Of a stretch of DNA of 64,000 nucleotides, positions 24,242 through 34,541 are shown in pieces. The position numbers and the translations under genes were made by a program. Position 1 is the stretch's first letter. The number at the start of each line of letters is the position of its first letter. The DNA is from Baylisascaris procyonis (taxonomy: Eukaryota > Nematoda > Chromadorea > Rhabditida > Ascarididae), in NCBI GenBank assembly GCA_037389465.1, contig JAZARR010000152.1, positions 1,430,001-1,494,000 of the forward strand, given 5' to 3'. Under the pieces are notes generated by a model. The model saw nothing but the letters and a program-made list of their open reading frames with translations. It had not been told where the DNA came from and searched no databases.

Positions 24242-27200
24242 GTAAACGTTAATACGTTTCAGTTACTAAGCTAGACTAGGACGATGCAAAAGTGTGGAAA
24301 TTTGAATATTCTGAAATATTAAAATTAGCATGTGAAAAATAGAAATTATCAGAATTTGCATGTGAAAAATAGAGATTTAGTAAGACATTTTTGTTGGTGT
24401 AAGACAAAGTTTAGAAAAGGAGAAAAGGACAGGTGGATACTTTTTTGGTACTGAAACCCGCCTGTTCACACAATTGTGATTGAGTGCGTCTTTAATAAAT
24501 TGTCTTTTATTTGGATGCTTAATAATTTCATTAATTACTACAGAAGTATAGAATAAAGAGTTATCCGCATAATTGTCGATAAGCGTAAATGCTTTAAAGC
24601 ATTGACCAAAAAAGCTTAAAATGGTCACGGATAATTGCGCTCCCGATAATTACTCCTTTAGGAGCTTGGTATTCGATGTACTGGCGAAGAATATCGGAAT
24701 ATTAGGATATCTGATAATATTGAAATAGTAGATGCAGTATCAAAACATAGCCAAAGCTTAAGCATTAAATTAGTAGCCCTATAGTAAAGGCGCATCTGTC
24801 GAATGCGCAACTGTCATAGTATTATTCAGATGAGTGATTTTCCAGGAAATATTTACGTGTTTCTGCGATAAGGACTACTGTAATGGAGAGAAGGCGATCC
24901 AACGATTAGAGAGGACACCGGTGTCAATGGTAACATGTATATGCAACGGAGCTCATTGCACCGATAAGACGTGCATAGGCGAACTGTGCTCATATGTGGT
25001 CAATCACCGTACACACAAATCCGAACAGGTGGGTATACTTTCCTTGCAAAATGAGGATCATATGTAGATGACCGTATGATTGCATTATTTGTATGTGAGA
25101 AGATATTAATTAGTTCGGCACATAATAATTCCTGCATAGTGGGCAACTTGAAGAAGCGACAGAAATTACCGTTCGAAAAAATATGGCGATTGGCAATGCC
25201 ATATATTTTATGAACGAACATCTAGCATGAGCCTTTTACAAAACACTCTTCAAGAAGCCATATTAAAGACCTAATATACAGGGCGGGAGGAGAGGGGGAG
25301 GGGAAAAAGAACGGGTTGCAATTCTCCCATCGTTTGATACACCATAGGCGCCTATTCCTTACGGATTCTTCCGGAAGCGAAAAAAAGGGAAAATTCCTTC
25401 ATTGAATCAGTATTTTCTGAGCGTTTTTTTAACGTAATTCCTATATTTTTATTATAATTAGGTGACGGTATTTTCACGCTATTTATTGAAAAATTTTTAT
25501 AGCAATAAGGTCAGGTTTATAAAGACGCAAATTCCTTTAATTCTAAAATGATCTAATTCATACACGTTAATAATGACGCTTATATATCTTTAATTGAATA
25601 TAATATTGCGATTTATTGCTTACGTTATCTCTTGCATCGTTACTTTTTTAATTTGATACATTTAATTTAAATTTTTCAATTCCGGTCATTCATTGCCTCC
25701 CGCTGTTCTTTGATAAAATCAACGGTTTGTTATGTCTAACGATAGTAGCGCTTATTTGATTGATAGTGAATTGGTGGTCGTTGTTTTATGGTCATCATAG
25801 GGCACATAGCTGAGCGCATTTCGATTGTTTTATTCCACCCAAGAAACAACTTAATTGTACTTATTTAATTTCTAGTCATTTAATTCAAGTTTTGCAGTTA
25901 GATTATTTAATTCAAGTTATCCATTTATGTTCGTTATTCCCTCGTAAAATCAATAATTTATTATGCATAACGAGTAGCAATCGAATTTGCGTTCTTCATA
26001 TTAGATGTTGTTTAATTTTACATGAATTAGTTATGTAAAGAGTTGAAAAAGAAAGAAAATTTTCACGATAAAATGTTGAAAAATATTTGCGAGTTGAATT
26101 TCATCTTTTTAGAAATTTCCTAGAAAATGGCAAAACTTGAAAGTAGCTTCTCGGATGTATAGTGCGAAGTGATCGACGCTAGACGTTTTTATGCCGTCTT
26201 AGTTAAGCTCATTCATTTCCTGAGAGAGTGATTTCATCCTCTTGGCAAGTTTACCATTTTCTTTTTCGTGTTCTCTTTTTATGGATATCTTCGACGAGTC
26301 GAAGAATTGAGTCTAGAAAATGCAATTTCTTTGATGCACAACCAATTAGAGGAGAAATCGATACCTGGAAAATGCACCAGTCAGAGAAGAAAACAATACC
26401 TGGGAAATTTATTTAAATATCTTTCAAAATTTATTTATTTAATTATCTTTAGGGGGGTGAAAAAAAGCGAAACACCTCTATTTATATTGAAAGAAAAAAG
26501 TGCTAGTCATTTCAAAAAAAATTGATTCGACCACCGTGGATCTTTTTGTGAGATAAAGAAATGATGAAAATACCTCTCCACTTAAATAGTGCCCAAATTG
26601 CTATTGCAGTTAGCGGTTATGAAAGTTTCACCTCATCGATGAGATCGTTGCGTCACTTCTCTCTTTTTCTACTTTTCTTTTTTCTTCTTCATTTTCTCTC
26701 AGCAATGTTTTTCCTATTTGCGGCATTTCTATATGCGCAAACCCTCACTAGCAAAATTGGGCAGCCCATCTAAGCATTCGGTAACGGGGCGGGATTGACT
26801 GAAGATAAATTTCAGGAACGTGCTCAAACAAAGTAGTTTTTTTTTAATACCTTCATACTTAGAGATGTCACTAATGAGGCTTGACGATGACGTGGCTAAT
26901 CTTTGATGTTAAGCACCCTGTTGAAATAATTTTGTATGAGTTTTGTACAGTTTGTTTGAAATATTTAGCGCTTGAATGTGAAATATTTTTCATACAAGGA
27001 ATTTCATGAAAAATATTTCACATTGAAGAATTGAAATCTCATCTCTAGGTTGCAACTAACAACCGGCTGTCATACAAGGATATTATTGCAGCACAATGCT
27101 TTGACAATTGAAATATATGTAAATATCTTAGTTAGACGTAAATGTAAACATGCAGAGCGAAGTTTCATATGAATACTCCAGAGGGTGAAATTTAAAAAAA

Positions 27201-29130
27201 AAATTTCTTGTAAAGAAATTGACATATATTTGCAATGAAAGATGCGAATAAAAAATAGTTCAATGTGGCAAACACTTCGTTATTCTTTTGCTGTGCCGCC
27301 ACATTGAAATTTCAGGATTGTTCATTGCAGAATAGGGTTATGGGATGGGAGGAAGGGTTGTTGCTGTGAGATACGAAATATTTTGCTAGTCATATCAAAT
27401 TCTATCTCATCTCAGCCCCTCCCCAATCCCGTAGAGGTATCTGAGGTGCCTGCACCTGGACAATTTCAGCTTCTTACGTCGATAGGTAGCGTAAAAAATG
27501 ATAGATCCTTTGCTTTTCAAAAAAGTACACCTTATGAATTCAGCGAAATCTTCTCAGCCATCTATCTATGAGGGTTTTTTGAGTTTTTTATTCTTTATTT
27601 GCATGAACACAATCCGCTCGGTTTCCGTTTTTTTGCGGTGTGCTTGGAAGGAACTAATATTGGAGGAAGAGCCTATAAGGCTAGACAGTTGTTTTTACGG
27701 TTTCTCTATCCTCATTTTATATTCTATTTAGTAGATATTTTAATACGAACTATTGCTTCACATAACATTCAACTAAAGGGCAGCTGATTGATGCTTAATG
27801 TCATTACGCCTGATCTCGGACTTCCTTGACGAGCGAGTAAATGTGGACGGTTTATGAACCAACCACTAAAGGTGGGAGGGGGGAGGTGTGGAGGAGGAAG
27901 AGGAACTATCGTTGAATGTAGAGCGATCATTCGAAGGCAACCATCCGTCCGAAGTTGCTTCTTTCCTGAGAGGGCTTGTCTTTAAGCAGATACGGCGTTT
28001 CCTTTGGAAGAAAATAAAACTTGTAAATTGAATAATTGAATTTTACTTTTTAGAAAACCGTAAATAATTTCAGGGATGCGTTAACGCTTCGGTACCACTA
28101 ATTGAAAGGCGATCAGCGGGCGCATGTATGATTCCTCCAATCACAGGTGCAATGCATCATACAGTTTCGAAAGATCCGCATGAATTACTCGCCACTGAAT
28201 CATGCGTGTGTGCAAGCGATTTCTGTAATAGCGAAAAGCCGGAAGTCACCGTTCCCGAGAAGATGAAATGTCAAACATTCGTTACCCTCGAGGCTATGGG
28301 AACTAAGGTTGGTCGATTTGTTGCTCATGTTCTGTAGATCAAATGTTCGACTTGTGCAATAGTGATAAATAGAATAGTCGAAACTACATAAACAGTTGAC
28401 TCGCCGCTTTCTTACTTCCGGTACTCGAACCTTGACCTGTTATACCAGGTATTTGATTTATAGATTGCAAAACTAAGCGTGAGACTGTGTCCAGGATTAA
28501 GATGTGGATTGAGTTCACATGGAAAGAACTGATAGCGATTTTCTGGTATTTTTACACAAACGTTTAAATTGAGATAGGATTTTCGATTGTAAGTGTAAAT
28601 TTCTGTGATTGTTGATAAGAATTTTCGATTGTAGATGTAAACTTATGTGATCTTGATATAGCTGAAAGATCTCAACAGGCAGCTAAAAAATACATCTGGA
28701 TTTTAAAGGTATCATCACGAAATACGACATGCACCGGTGAATTCTGTTTCAAAGCGAGTATCAAAAGTCAACTGGGACATATGTCCGAGTACAAGACAAT
28801 GGGATGTGCATCGTTTATCGATGGTGCAGAACTGGCCGAAGAATTGCAACCGGTTGGCTGTGCTAAGTTCGAATCCGAGAAAGTCACCGTCGAAACTTGT
28901 TTCCAGGTAAGGAGTTTCTCTCGTGGAATAGGCGTAAGGGTGAATCAAATAGAATTCTAAAAACGTGCAAAACTTTATTTATTTATTTTTTCGCTAAACA
29001 TTCAACAAGCATTCGATATATCGATACCTTTATCAGTCTATTTATTTATTTTTTAAACTCGTTGATTGATTATTAATAACAGTAATTTAACTGCCACGAT
29101 CGAAGTTAATGACGGTTAATTTAATATGCG

Positions 29131-29200
<70 letters not shown>

Positions 29201-32200
29201 TGATATATATATATATAAATCTACCTTGGTAGATCAAAGCGCCAAGTTTGATCTACCTTGGTAGATCAAAACAGTCACTTCGGTCCAACTTCGTAGATCA
29301 AGACTCCAGGTTTGATCTACTCCGGTAGATGAAAAGTTACTTTTTTGATCTACCAAGGCCGGAAGTCGTGAGTTCTCTCCCTTACAATTTACAATTTCGT
29401 CCCGAACGTTTCGAAAGGGTAGATTAACAGTAGGTCAGACCACGGTCGATCAAATGAGAGTGGCAGTCAGAACGTGGTGGATCAAATGAGAGTAGTAGGT
29501 CGGAATACTATCACTTGACCCACCGTGGTTTGATCCACCATTGGTATTTGATCTACTACTGCTATTTGATCTACCATGTTGAATTACCATTAATAATTGA
29601 TCTGCCATCATGGTCTACTATTTTCTGGTCATTTCCGATCAAAAAACAGTATTCCATGACGGTAGATCAATTATTAACCGCAGTTCAGCCACGATAGATC
29701 AAATAGCAGTGGCGGAGCAAACCATGGTAGGTCGAACGCCAATCGTGCATCAAACGGTGGTAGGTCAGGTGATAGTAGTAGTTTCGATCTGCTCTGGTCT
29801 AACCTACTACCCTCATTTGGCCCACCATGGTCTGACGTACTACTCTCATTTGATCATCCATGTCCTGACCTACTACTAATCTACCGTTTCGAAACGTTCT
29901 GGACGAAATTGTAGATTGCAACGGATAGACTTCACCATTTCCGGTACAGATGAGTCAGGCATGTTATGGAGCACTGGAAAGAAAATGTGGATCGACGAGT
30001 GCATTGGCACTCCGGATGCGTCTGGGGAAAAGGTTCTGAGCAAAATTAGGAATACTCTTCAATATCCTTCAAACCCTGGGTCACAACAAACTAAAAGTGA
30101 CAATCAACCAACCACCAAAAAGGCCATAGCTCTACCTGGCTCTCTATACGAAACCGGAACGTAAAAACTCACCGAAGCAAAGGAGAGTTATGATCGACGA
30201 TCCTTTACTATGGGAACAAGATTTTCCAAAAATCTTCTAAGCTCCAGTTCCCAAGCCATGATCACCAAAAAGCCTTGCCTCAGCACTGGGCCATGCTACC
30301 TAATGAAAAAAAATTTCCTCAAGGCTCCGAGTTTGAAGGAAGCTAGAGTGTCTGCAAGATTACTTAACTATGAGAAAAAGATTTTCCAAAAATCTTCTAA
30401 GCTCCAGTTCCCGAGCTATGATCACCAAAAAGTCTTGCCTCAGCACTGGGCCATGCTACCTAATGAAAAAAAAAAATTTCCTCAAGGCTCCGAGTTTGAA
30501 GAAAGCTAGAGTGTCTGCAAGATTACTTAACTGTGTGAAAAAAATTTCCAAAAATCTTCCAAGCCCCAATTTCCCTGTCATACCCACCAACAAACCTGGC
30601 CTGGGCACTATACCATGCTATCTAATGAAAAAAACTCCAACACTTGAAGCGTGAAGAAAGTTAGAGTGTCTGCAAGATTACTTAACTGTGGGAAAATTTT
30701 CCAAAAATCTTCTAAGCTCCAGTTCCCGGGTTATGCTCAACAACGAACCTTACCTGGGCACCGTGCCATGCTATCTAATGAAAAAAAAATTCCTCAAGGC
30801 TCCGAGTTTGAAGAGAATCAGAGTGTCCGCAAGATTACTTAACTACGGGGAAAAGTCTTCCAAAAATCTTCTAAGCTCCAATCCCCGAGTTATACCCACC
30901 AACAAACCTTGCCTGGGCACTGTGCCATGCTATCTAATGAAAAAAAATTTTCCTCAAAACTCGAAGCCTGAAGAAAGTTAGAGCGTCTACGAGCCAGCAG
31001 TAATTAGTGAATAGACAAGCAGATCGATAAAATTCGTTGAAGCTAAACATTTTTGCAGACGAAAGATAAAAATGCAATAGGACGGGCGCGAGCAAATCAA
31101 GAATCACCAACCGAGTTGCGACGAAAGGTTAAACCCTCGAAATCAAGGAAACCAAAGTATGTTATCCGACTGCTTTCCTGAAAAAAAAAAAAAATTAATT
31201 AAATAAAGTGACAACTTATAACCGAGTGACGAAATTTATAACAAAATAAACCCAAAAAATTTCAATGAATTCCTACTATTTTATTCTCGTTCACTGTTTA
31301 TTAACATATTTCCATTTATTTTCCCTCATTTATTATTACAATAAATAGTCATAAATTAGTTATTTTCATATATAAATGTACTAGATCTGATGGAAATTTA
31401 CCAAACCCCTCATTGATGATAATACGCTATCACTATAAGCAATTCACCTACACAATATATTTGTCATCGAGTAAAATAAAAACACTGGATCATCCCAGCC
31501 GAAGAAGGCGTTTGATATAAAAAGATAAGTACCAATTAAGGTTTAATTAATTAAAAAGATAATTAAAGTGTAAAGAAATTAATTAGGTGGTAACTGAGAA
31601 AATCTAAAGTACGATGAGGTAAATTTACGATTAAATACGGCTTCTGTTTTCCTCATTTCGTGCAAGAGTTCAGCTGATTTTATTCTTCACTGTTCTCCCA
31701 ACTTAACTTGTATATTCGATATATTATTCAGTGGTCGTTTAACCAGCGAACAAATTTGCATGTAGAATAAAGTGGCAACCAAGTTGCCTATGATAATCCC
31801 CAGCGGATTCCCATTAATTTACCGATATTTAACCGACTTAATCATATCCAGAAATTATTTATAGGGTGATCAGGTTTTCCCCACACATAAGATAAACCTT
31901 TGAATTCTACGAGATTCAAAAGTTTATCTTATGGCGTAAAATATACTCGGGAATTTTCATAGTTCTATCCTCAAAAACTTGCTAAAAAAATATACATATA
32001 AGCATGACGTCATTATGACGTGATTTGCATATGCAAATAGGCGGAGAAACAGCAATTCACATTTGAAGAATTTCACACAATTTGAATTTAATATCTTTAA
32101 TATTCATTAATTTTTCAGTGAAAATAAAAACACCTGAATGATGCAAATAAAACTCATGAAATACCCCTATTGCACTTTTGTAGCTCTACTTCAGTAATTT

Positions 32201-34161
32201 ATCCAAAATCTCACTTTCTCAAGCAAGGATCCCATAAAATATGCTCACTAAAGTTGCGCTACCTTGCGGCCACTGAATAATCCACTCGTTAGATGAGAAA
32301 TGATGAATTATCCTAAACTGCACTGATGAATTTACACAGAGTTAAATTAAAACATAAACGGAAATGAATGAAAATTTTAATTTACGGATCAGTCATATTT
32401 TACAAATCTCCTCAATTGAGTTGCTGAATTACTCTACATAATTTTCCACAACTTTGCTTCAAATATCAAAAAATTAATCGATATAGGTGGTCTCAATTTT
32501 AGGAAACCACCACCAAAAGTTGAGATTGAATATGAGCAAGAAGAAGAAAAAGAAGAAGACGACGAAGAGGAAGAGGAAGAAGAAGAGCAACCAAAATCAA
32601 CTAAACAAGAACGCCCTAAAGTGGAACCAACACAATCAGGTCATATTATTGAAATTTTTCTTGCAAAATAAAACTTTTATTGCATTTTTTTCCCAAATGA
32701 AATTTGAAAATAATTTTTTCTCGATTGTTTTTTAAGCGATTTTATGCTTAAAATAATCGATAATATATTTATTCACTTCTGCACTATTTATTTTTCAATC
32801 CGAACAATAATGATCATTCAATTTCCTATAGAATTCGATCGAATGAAATGATTTCCTTAAGATATAACTTTAAAATCAGCATTTTCCGACGAATCGATTT
32901 TTTTTCAAAGAAAATTTTGAAGTTTCTTAAAGAATCGATTATTTTTCTGCAAAAATATGTTTGAAATTTTTTAATGACTCACGATTATTCCAGAAAAAGA
33001 AGAGGAAGAGGAGGAGAAAAAAGAAATTGGAAAAGAAGACAAGGAAGAAGAAGAAGAGGAAAAAGAGAAGGAAAAAGAAAGCGGAAAAAGTGGAGAGAAT
33101 ACGAAGAGTGCAGAAAAAGAGGAGGATGAAGAGAAAAATGAAAAAGACGATAAAAACGATGAAGAAGAAAATGAAGAAAAAGAGGACAAAATTGAGGTAC
33201 TCTCATTTTCTTTATTCCTTTAGAGGTGGTATTATTTTTGCTCCGCTCATTTACCTTCCTAAATTTGAGAGGCAATCTAGAGCAAAGGTGAAAATGTAGT
33301 AAATCCAGATTGCGTCTAAGAAGGGAACGGAAATGACATCTCGAGGTTCATTGGCTGTTTTTTTTTTTACTTAAATGATAAAAATTCAAGTAGAGGAAAT
33401 GCAGTGATTACGAAATCGTCATTGCCGCTTGCCCTTTTTTCCTTCCCCATCTATTTCCCCTCATTTTCGTTTGAAGAGTACCATTAGGTCAATGGTCAGC
33501 GCTAGACCAAAACTAAACATCTACTATCCAAAAGTCTTTAATAAATATGTCAAATTTATATATAATAAAAGTGAAAATTGTAATAACTTTGCTAATAACG
33601 TAATTATAAGTGTAATAAATATAATAAGTCAATATATTATAATAAATAAATAATAAGTTATAAATAATATGCATCAAAGCGATATAAGCAACAGTCTAAT
33701 ATTAACAGAAACCGGTATAAGCGTCTAATATAGGAAAGTTCTAGTCATTATCAAACAATATGCCTCCTATTACAAGTACGAACCATGACAATCGAATAAA
33801 AAAAAAACAAAACAATAGAATAAAAAAAAACAAACGAATTATTAAATTTTGTATTATTATATATCTGGACTCATTCTAATCATGCATACCTTTCTTATGC
33901 TAATCTCTTATCTACCTTTAATTAATGACTAAGCATTTATGACAAATAAATAAGTAAGGTAAAGAATATTTGCAGACAACAACGACGATGTTTATTTTCG
34001 AAGGACCAACAGAACCACCAATTCCAGAGGATTCGAACGCTACACTAGTGGCCGTCTTTGTACTAATTATGATTCTTATAGTAATGGCGGGTGTAGTTTG
34101 GAAATTCGAACTACATAAGCGACTATTCCGCGCAAGTTATGATACCGTAGCTGGTGGATAA
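23960..34161 (+). CDS. Type I membrane protein with three ET-module-like Cys repeats
   Basis: Complete eight-exon model: 23960-24241, 24846-25028, 28074-28307, 28709-28906, 31059-31156, 32503-32639, 32994-33196, 33976-34161 (1521 nt, 506 aa). All junctions are GT/AG and phases agree. Order: signal peptide (about 1-28, MKLLISLLILATLAG core), then module 1 with ten Cys (31, 34, 39, 44, 49, 72, 86, 99, 101, 106) ending CFCDKDYCN. Module 2 has ten Cys (125-206) ending CVCASDFCN. Module 3 has six Cys (221-297). A Lys/Glu-rich stalk (about 332-445) follows, then a membrane helix (469-487) and a 19-residue basic tail. The ten-Cys plan with final C-x-C-x4-CN resembles the nematode ET module and, more loosely, Ly6/uPAR three-finger domains. 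N-glycosylation sequons occur at Asn159 and Asn238. It is probably a cell-surface protein; ligand and function are unknown. A downstream ATG (residue 10) is an alternative start. Confidence 0.88.
24242..24845 (+). other. Intron 1 of the membrane-protein gene
   Basis: About 600 bp, no further signal. A short direct repeat (GCATGTGAAAAATAGA) occurs twice at about 24330-24372. Confidence 0.7.
24846..25028 (+). CDS. Membrane protein exon 2: end of module 1, start of module 2
   Basis: Acceptor TTTTCCAG, 61 codons, donor CAG/GTGGGT, phase 0 at both ends. It encodes IFTCFCDKDYCN, then CICNGAHCTDKTCIGELC. Confidence 0.88.
25029..28073 (+). other. Intron 2 of the membrane-protein gene (3.0 kb)
   Basis: No exon recognised inside. 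It contains G-rich tracts (about 25281-25302, 27871-27895) and a perfect 19-bp-arm hairpin at 26975-27024. Confidence 0.65.
26975..27024. repeat. Perfect snap-back hairpin, 19-bp arms
   Basis: AATGTGAAATATTTTTCAT (26975-26993) and ATGAAAAATATTTCACATT (27006-27024) are exact inverted copies with a 12-nt spacer. Confidence 0.9.
28074..28307 (+). CDS. Membrane protein exon 3: end of module 2, start of module 3
   Basis: Acceptor AATTTCAG, 78 codons, donor AAG/GTTGGT, phase 0. It encodes GCVNAS (a sequon), SCVCASDFCN and the first cysteine of module 3 (MKCQTF). Confidence 0.87.
28579..28662. repeat. 42-bp tandem duplication in intron 3
   Basis: ATTTTCGATTGTA...GTGTAAA...TGTGAT...TTGATA occurs twice in direct orientation, about 100 bp before the exon 4 acceptor. 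Confidence 0.75.
28709..28906 (+). CDS. Membrane protein exon 4: module 3 core
   Basis: Acceptor TTTTAAAG, 66 codons, donor CAG/GTAAGG, phase 0. It encodes NTTCTGEFC (with a sequon), GCASF, VGCAKF and ETCFQ. The last aligns with FTCFC and ESCVC of modules 1 and 2 but lacks the second cysteine. Confidence 0.85.
29132..29197. repeat. (TA)n microsatellite in intron 4
   Basis: About 66 bp of TA repeats. Confidence 0.95.
29218..29362. repeat. Cluster of short GATCTACC palindromes
   Basis: TTTGATCTACC and its complement GGTAGATCAAA alternate several times, each pair forming a small palindrome. The same motif recurs inside the neighbouring 520-bp element, so this may be a fragment of a related copy. 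Confidence 0.7.
29392..29911. mobile_element. 520-bp foldback element flanked by TA
   Basis: The whole segment is one imperfect palindrome centred near 29650. It starts CAATTTCGTCC and ends GGACGAAATTG, and a TA dinucleotide flanks each side (29390-29391, 29912-29913), the target duplication of Tc1/mariner-type elements. Inner anchors are GAACGTTTCGAAA against TTTCGAAACGTTC, GATCAAATGAGAGT against CTCTCATTTGATC, and TTAATAATTGATCTGCC against GGTAGATCAATTATTAA. No coding capacity. It reads as a non-autonomous foldback MITE inserted in intron 4 of the membrane-protein gene. Confidence 0.82.
30190..31000. repeat. Tandem array of about 160-bp units, 5 copies
   Basis: Copies of TTTTCCAAAAATCTTCTAAG begin at about 30222, 30382, 30543, 30696 and 30856. 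Each is followed by a CACTGGGCCATGCTACC-like segment, TAATGAAAAAAA, and GAGTGTCTGCAAGATTACTT. Unit lengths (153-161) are not multiples of three, so the open frames across the array are not one protein. It lies in intron 4 just before exon 5. Confidence 0.88.
31059..31156 (+). CDS. Membrane protein exon 5: basic stalk start
   Basis: Acceptor TTTTGCAG, 32 codons plus two bases, donor AA/GTATGT. It begins TKDKNAIG, so module 3 ends TCFQTKDKNA where modules 1 and 2 have C-x-C-x4-CN. It continues as an Arg/Lys-rich segment. Confidence 0.75.
31887..31932. repeat. Near-perfect snap-back hairpin, 19-bp arms
   Basis: ATAAGATAAACCTTTGAAT (31887-31905) pairs with ATTCAAAAGTTTATCTTAT (31914-31932) with one mismatch and an 8-nt spacer. 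It lies in intron 5 of the membrane-protein gene. Confidence 0.88.
32503..32639 (+). CDS. Membrane protein exon 6: acidic stalk
   Basis: Acceptor ATTTTAG. The frame fixed by phase gives KPPPKVEIEYEQ followed by a Glu/Asp run, then PKSTKQERPKVEPTQS, donor G/GTCATA, phase 1. The reading frame is set by the phases of both neighbours; other frames through here (Lys/Arg-rich) are shadows. Confidence 0.78.
32994..33196 (+). CDS. Membrane protein exon 7: Lys/Glu-rich stalk
   Basis: Acceptor TATTCCAG, donor GAG/GTACTC, phase 1 in and 0 out. It encodes about 67 residues, mostly Glu and Lys with Asp (KSGENTKSAEKEEDEEK). A charged, extended, unstructured stalk is expected. Confidence 0.78.
33976..34161 (+). 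CDS. Membrane protein exon 8: transmembrane helix and tail
   Basis: Acceptor ATTTGCAG, 61 codons and stop TAA. It encodes PTEPPIPEDSNAT, the helix LVAVFVLIMILIVMAGVVW, and the cytoplasmic tail KFELHKRLFRASYDTVAGG. Confidence 0.9.
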   Translation, partial: TTTTMFIFEGPTEPPIPEDSNATLVAVFVLIMILIVMAGVVWKFELHKRLFRASYDTVAGG

Positions 34162-34164
34162 GCT

Positions 34165-34541
34165 AATAAACTGGGTAGAGGGTATTTATATTGGAGTGAG
34201 AAGAGGGATTGGGGTAGAGGGAAGGGGGAATTGTTTAAAGATACGATAGCTTACCAATATTTTATTTTTTCTTCCTTTTTCCTATTTTTTTTAACAGCGC
34301 AAAGAGGGGGTGAAAAGTATTTCACTTTTCAACTCTCAAAACGGATAGAACGAAAGGAGGGCTCATAAAGGACAGAAGTAAACTCATAAAGGACGGAAGT
34401 GAACGAAAGAGCTTCAACGAAAGTGCCCCTCCATTAGACGTCTTGTTTATCAAAAAATGTCGGCGCCAAAATGTCTTATCGCCCAAACAATGGCGCTAAA
34501 ATATTCCCTCTTAGTTCCACTCGGGCGCTAATATTAATAAA
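34165..34541 (+). terminator. 3' UTR with candidate polyadenylation signals
   Basis: AATAAA occurs at 34165-34170, only four bases after the stop and probably too close, and again at 34536-34541. The second is the more usual distance. The real site is undetermined. Confidence 0.35.

Noticed and set aside
29916..30164. Plus-strand frame of 82 codons between the foldback element and the 160-bp array
   Set aside because: Hydrophilic text with no splice sites in usable phase; exon 4 joins exon 5 directly in phase 0, so no exon is needed here.
30210..30981. A run of overlapping plus-strand frames with repeated SKNLLSSSS-like text
   Set aside because: These are the 160-bp tandem units read in rotating frames; unit length is not a multiple of three and similar text occurs in more than one frame.
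32961..33299. Plus-strand Lys/Arg-rich frame of 112 codons and minus-strand Ser/Phe-rich frames
   Set aside because: Shadows of exon 7 of the membrane protein; the splice phases on both sides require the Glu/Lys frame instead.
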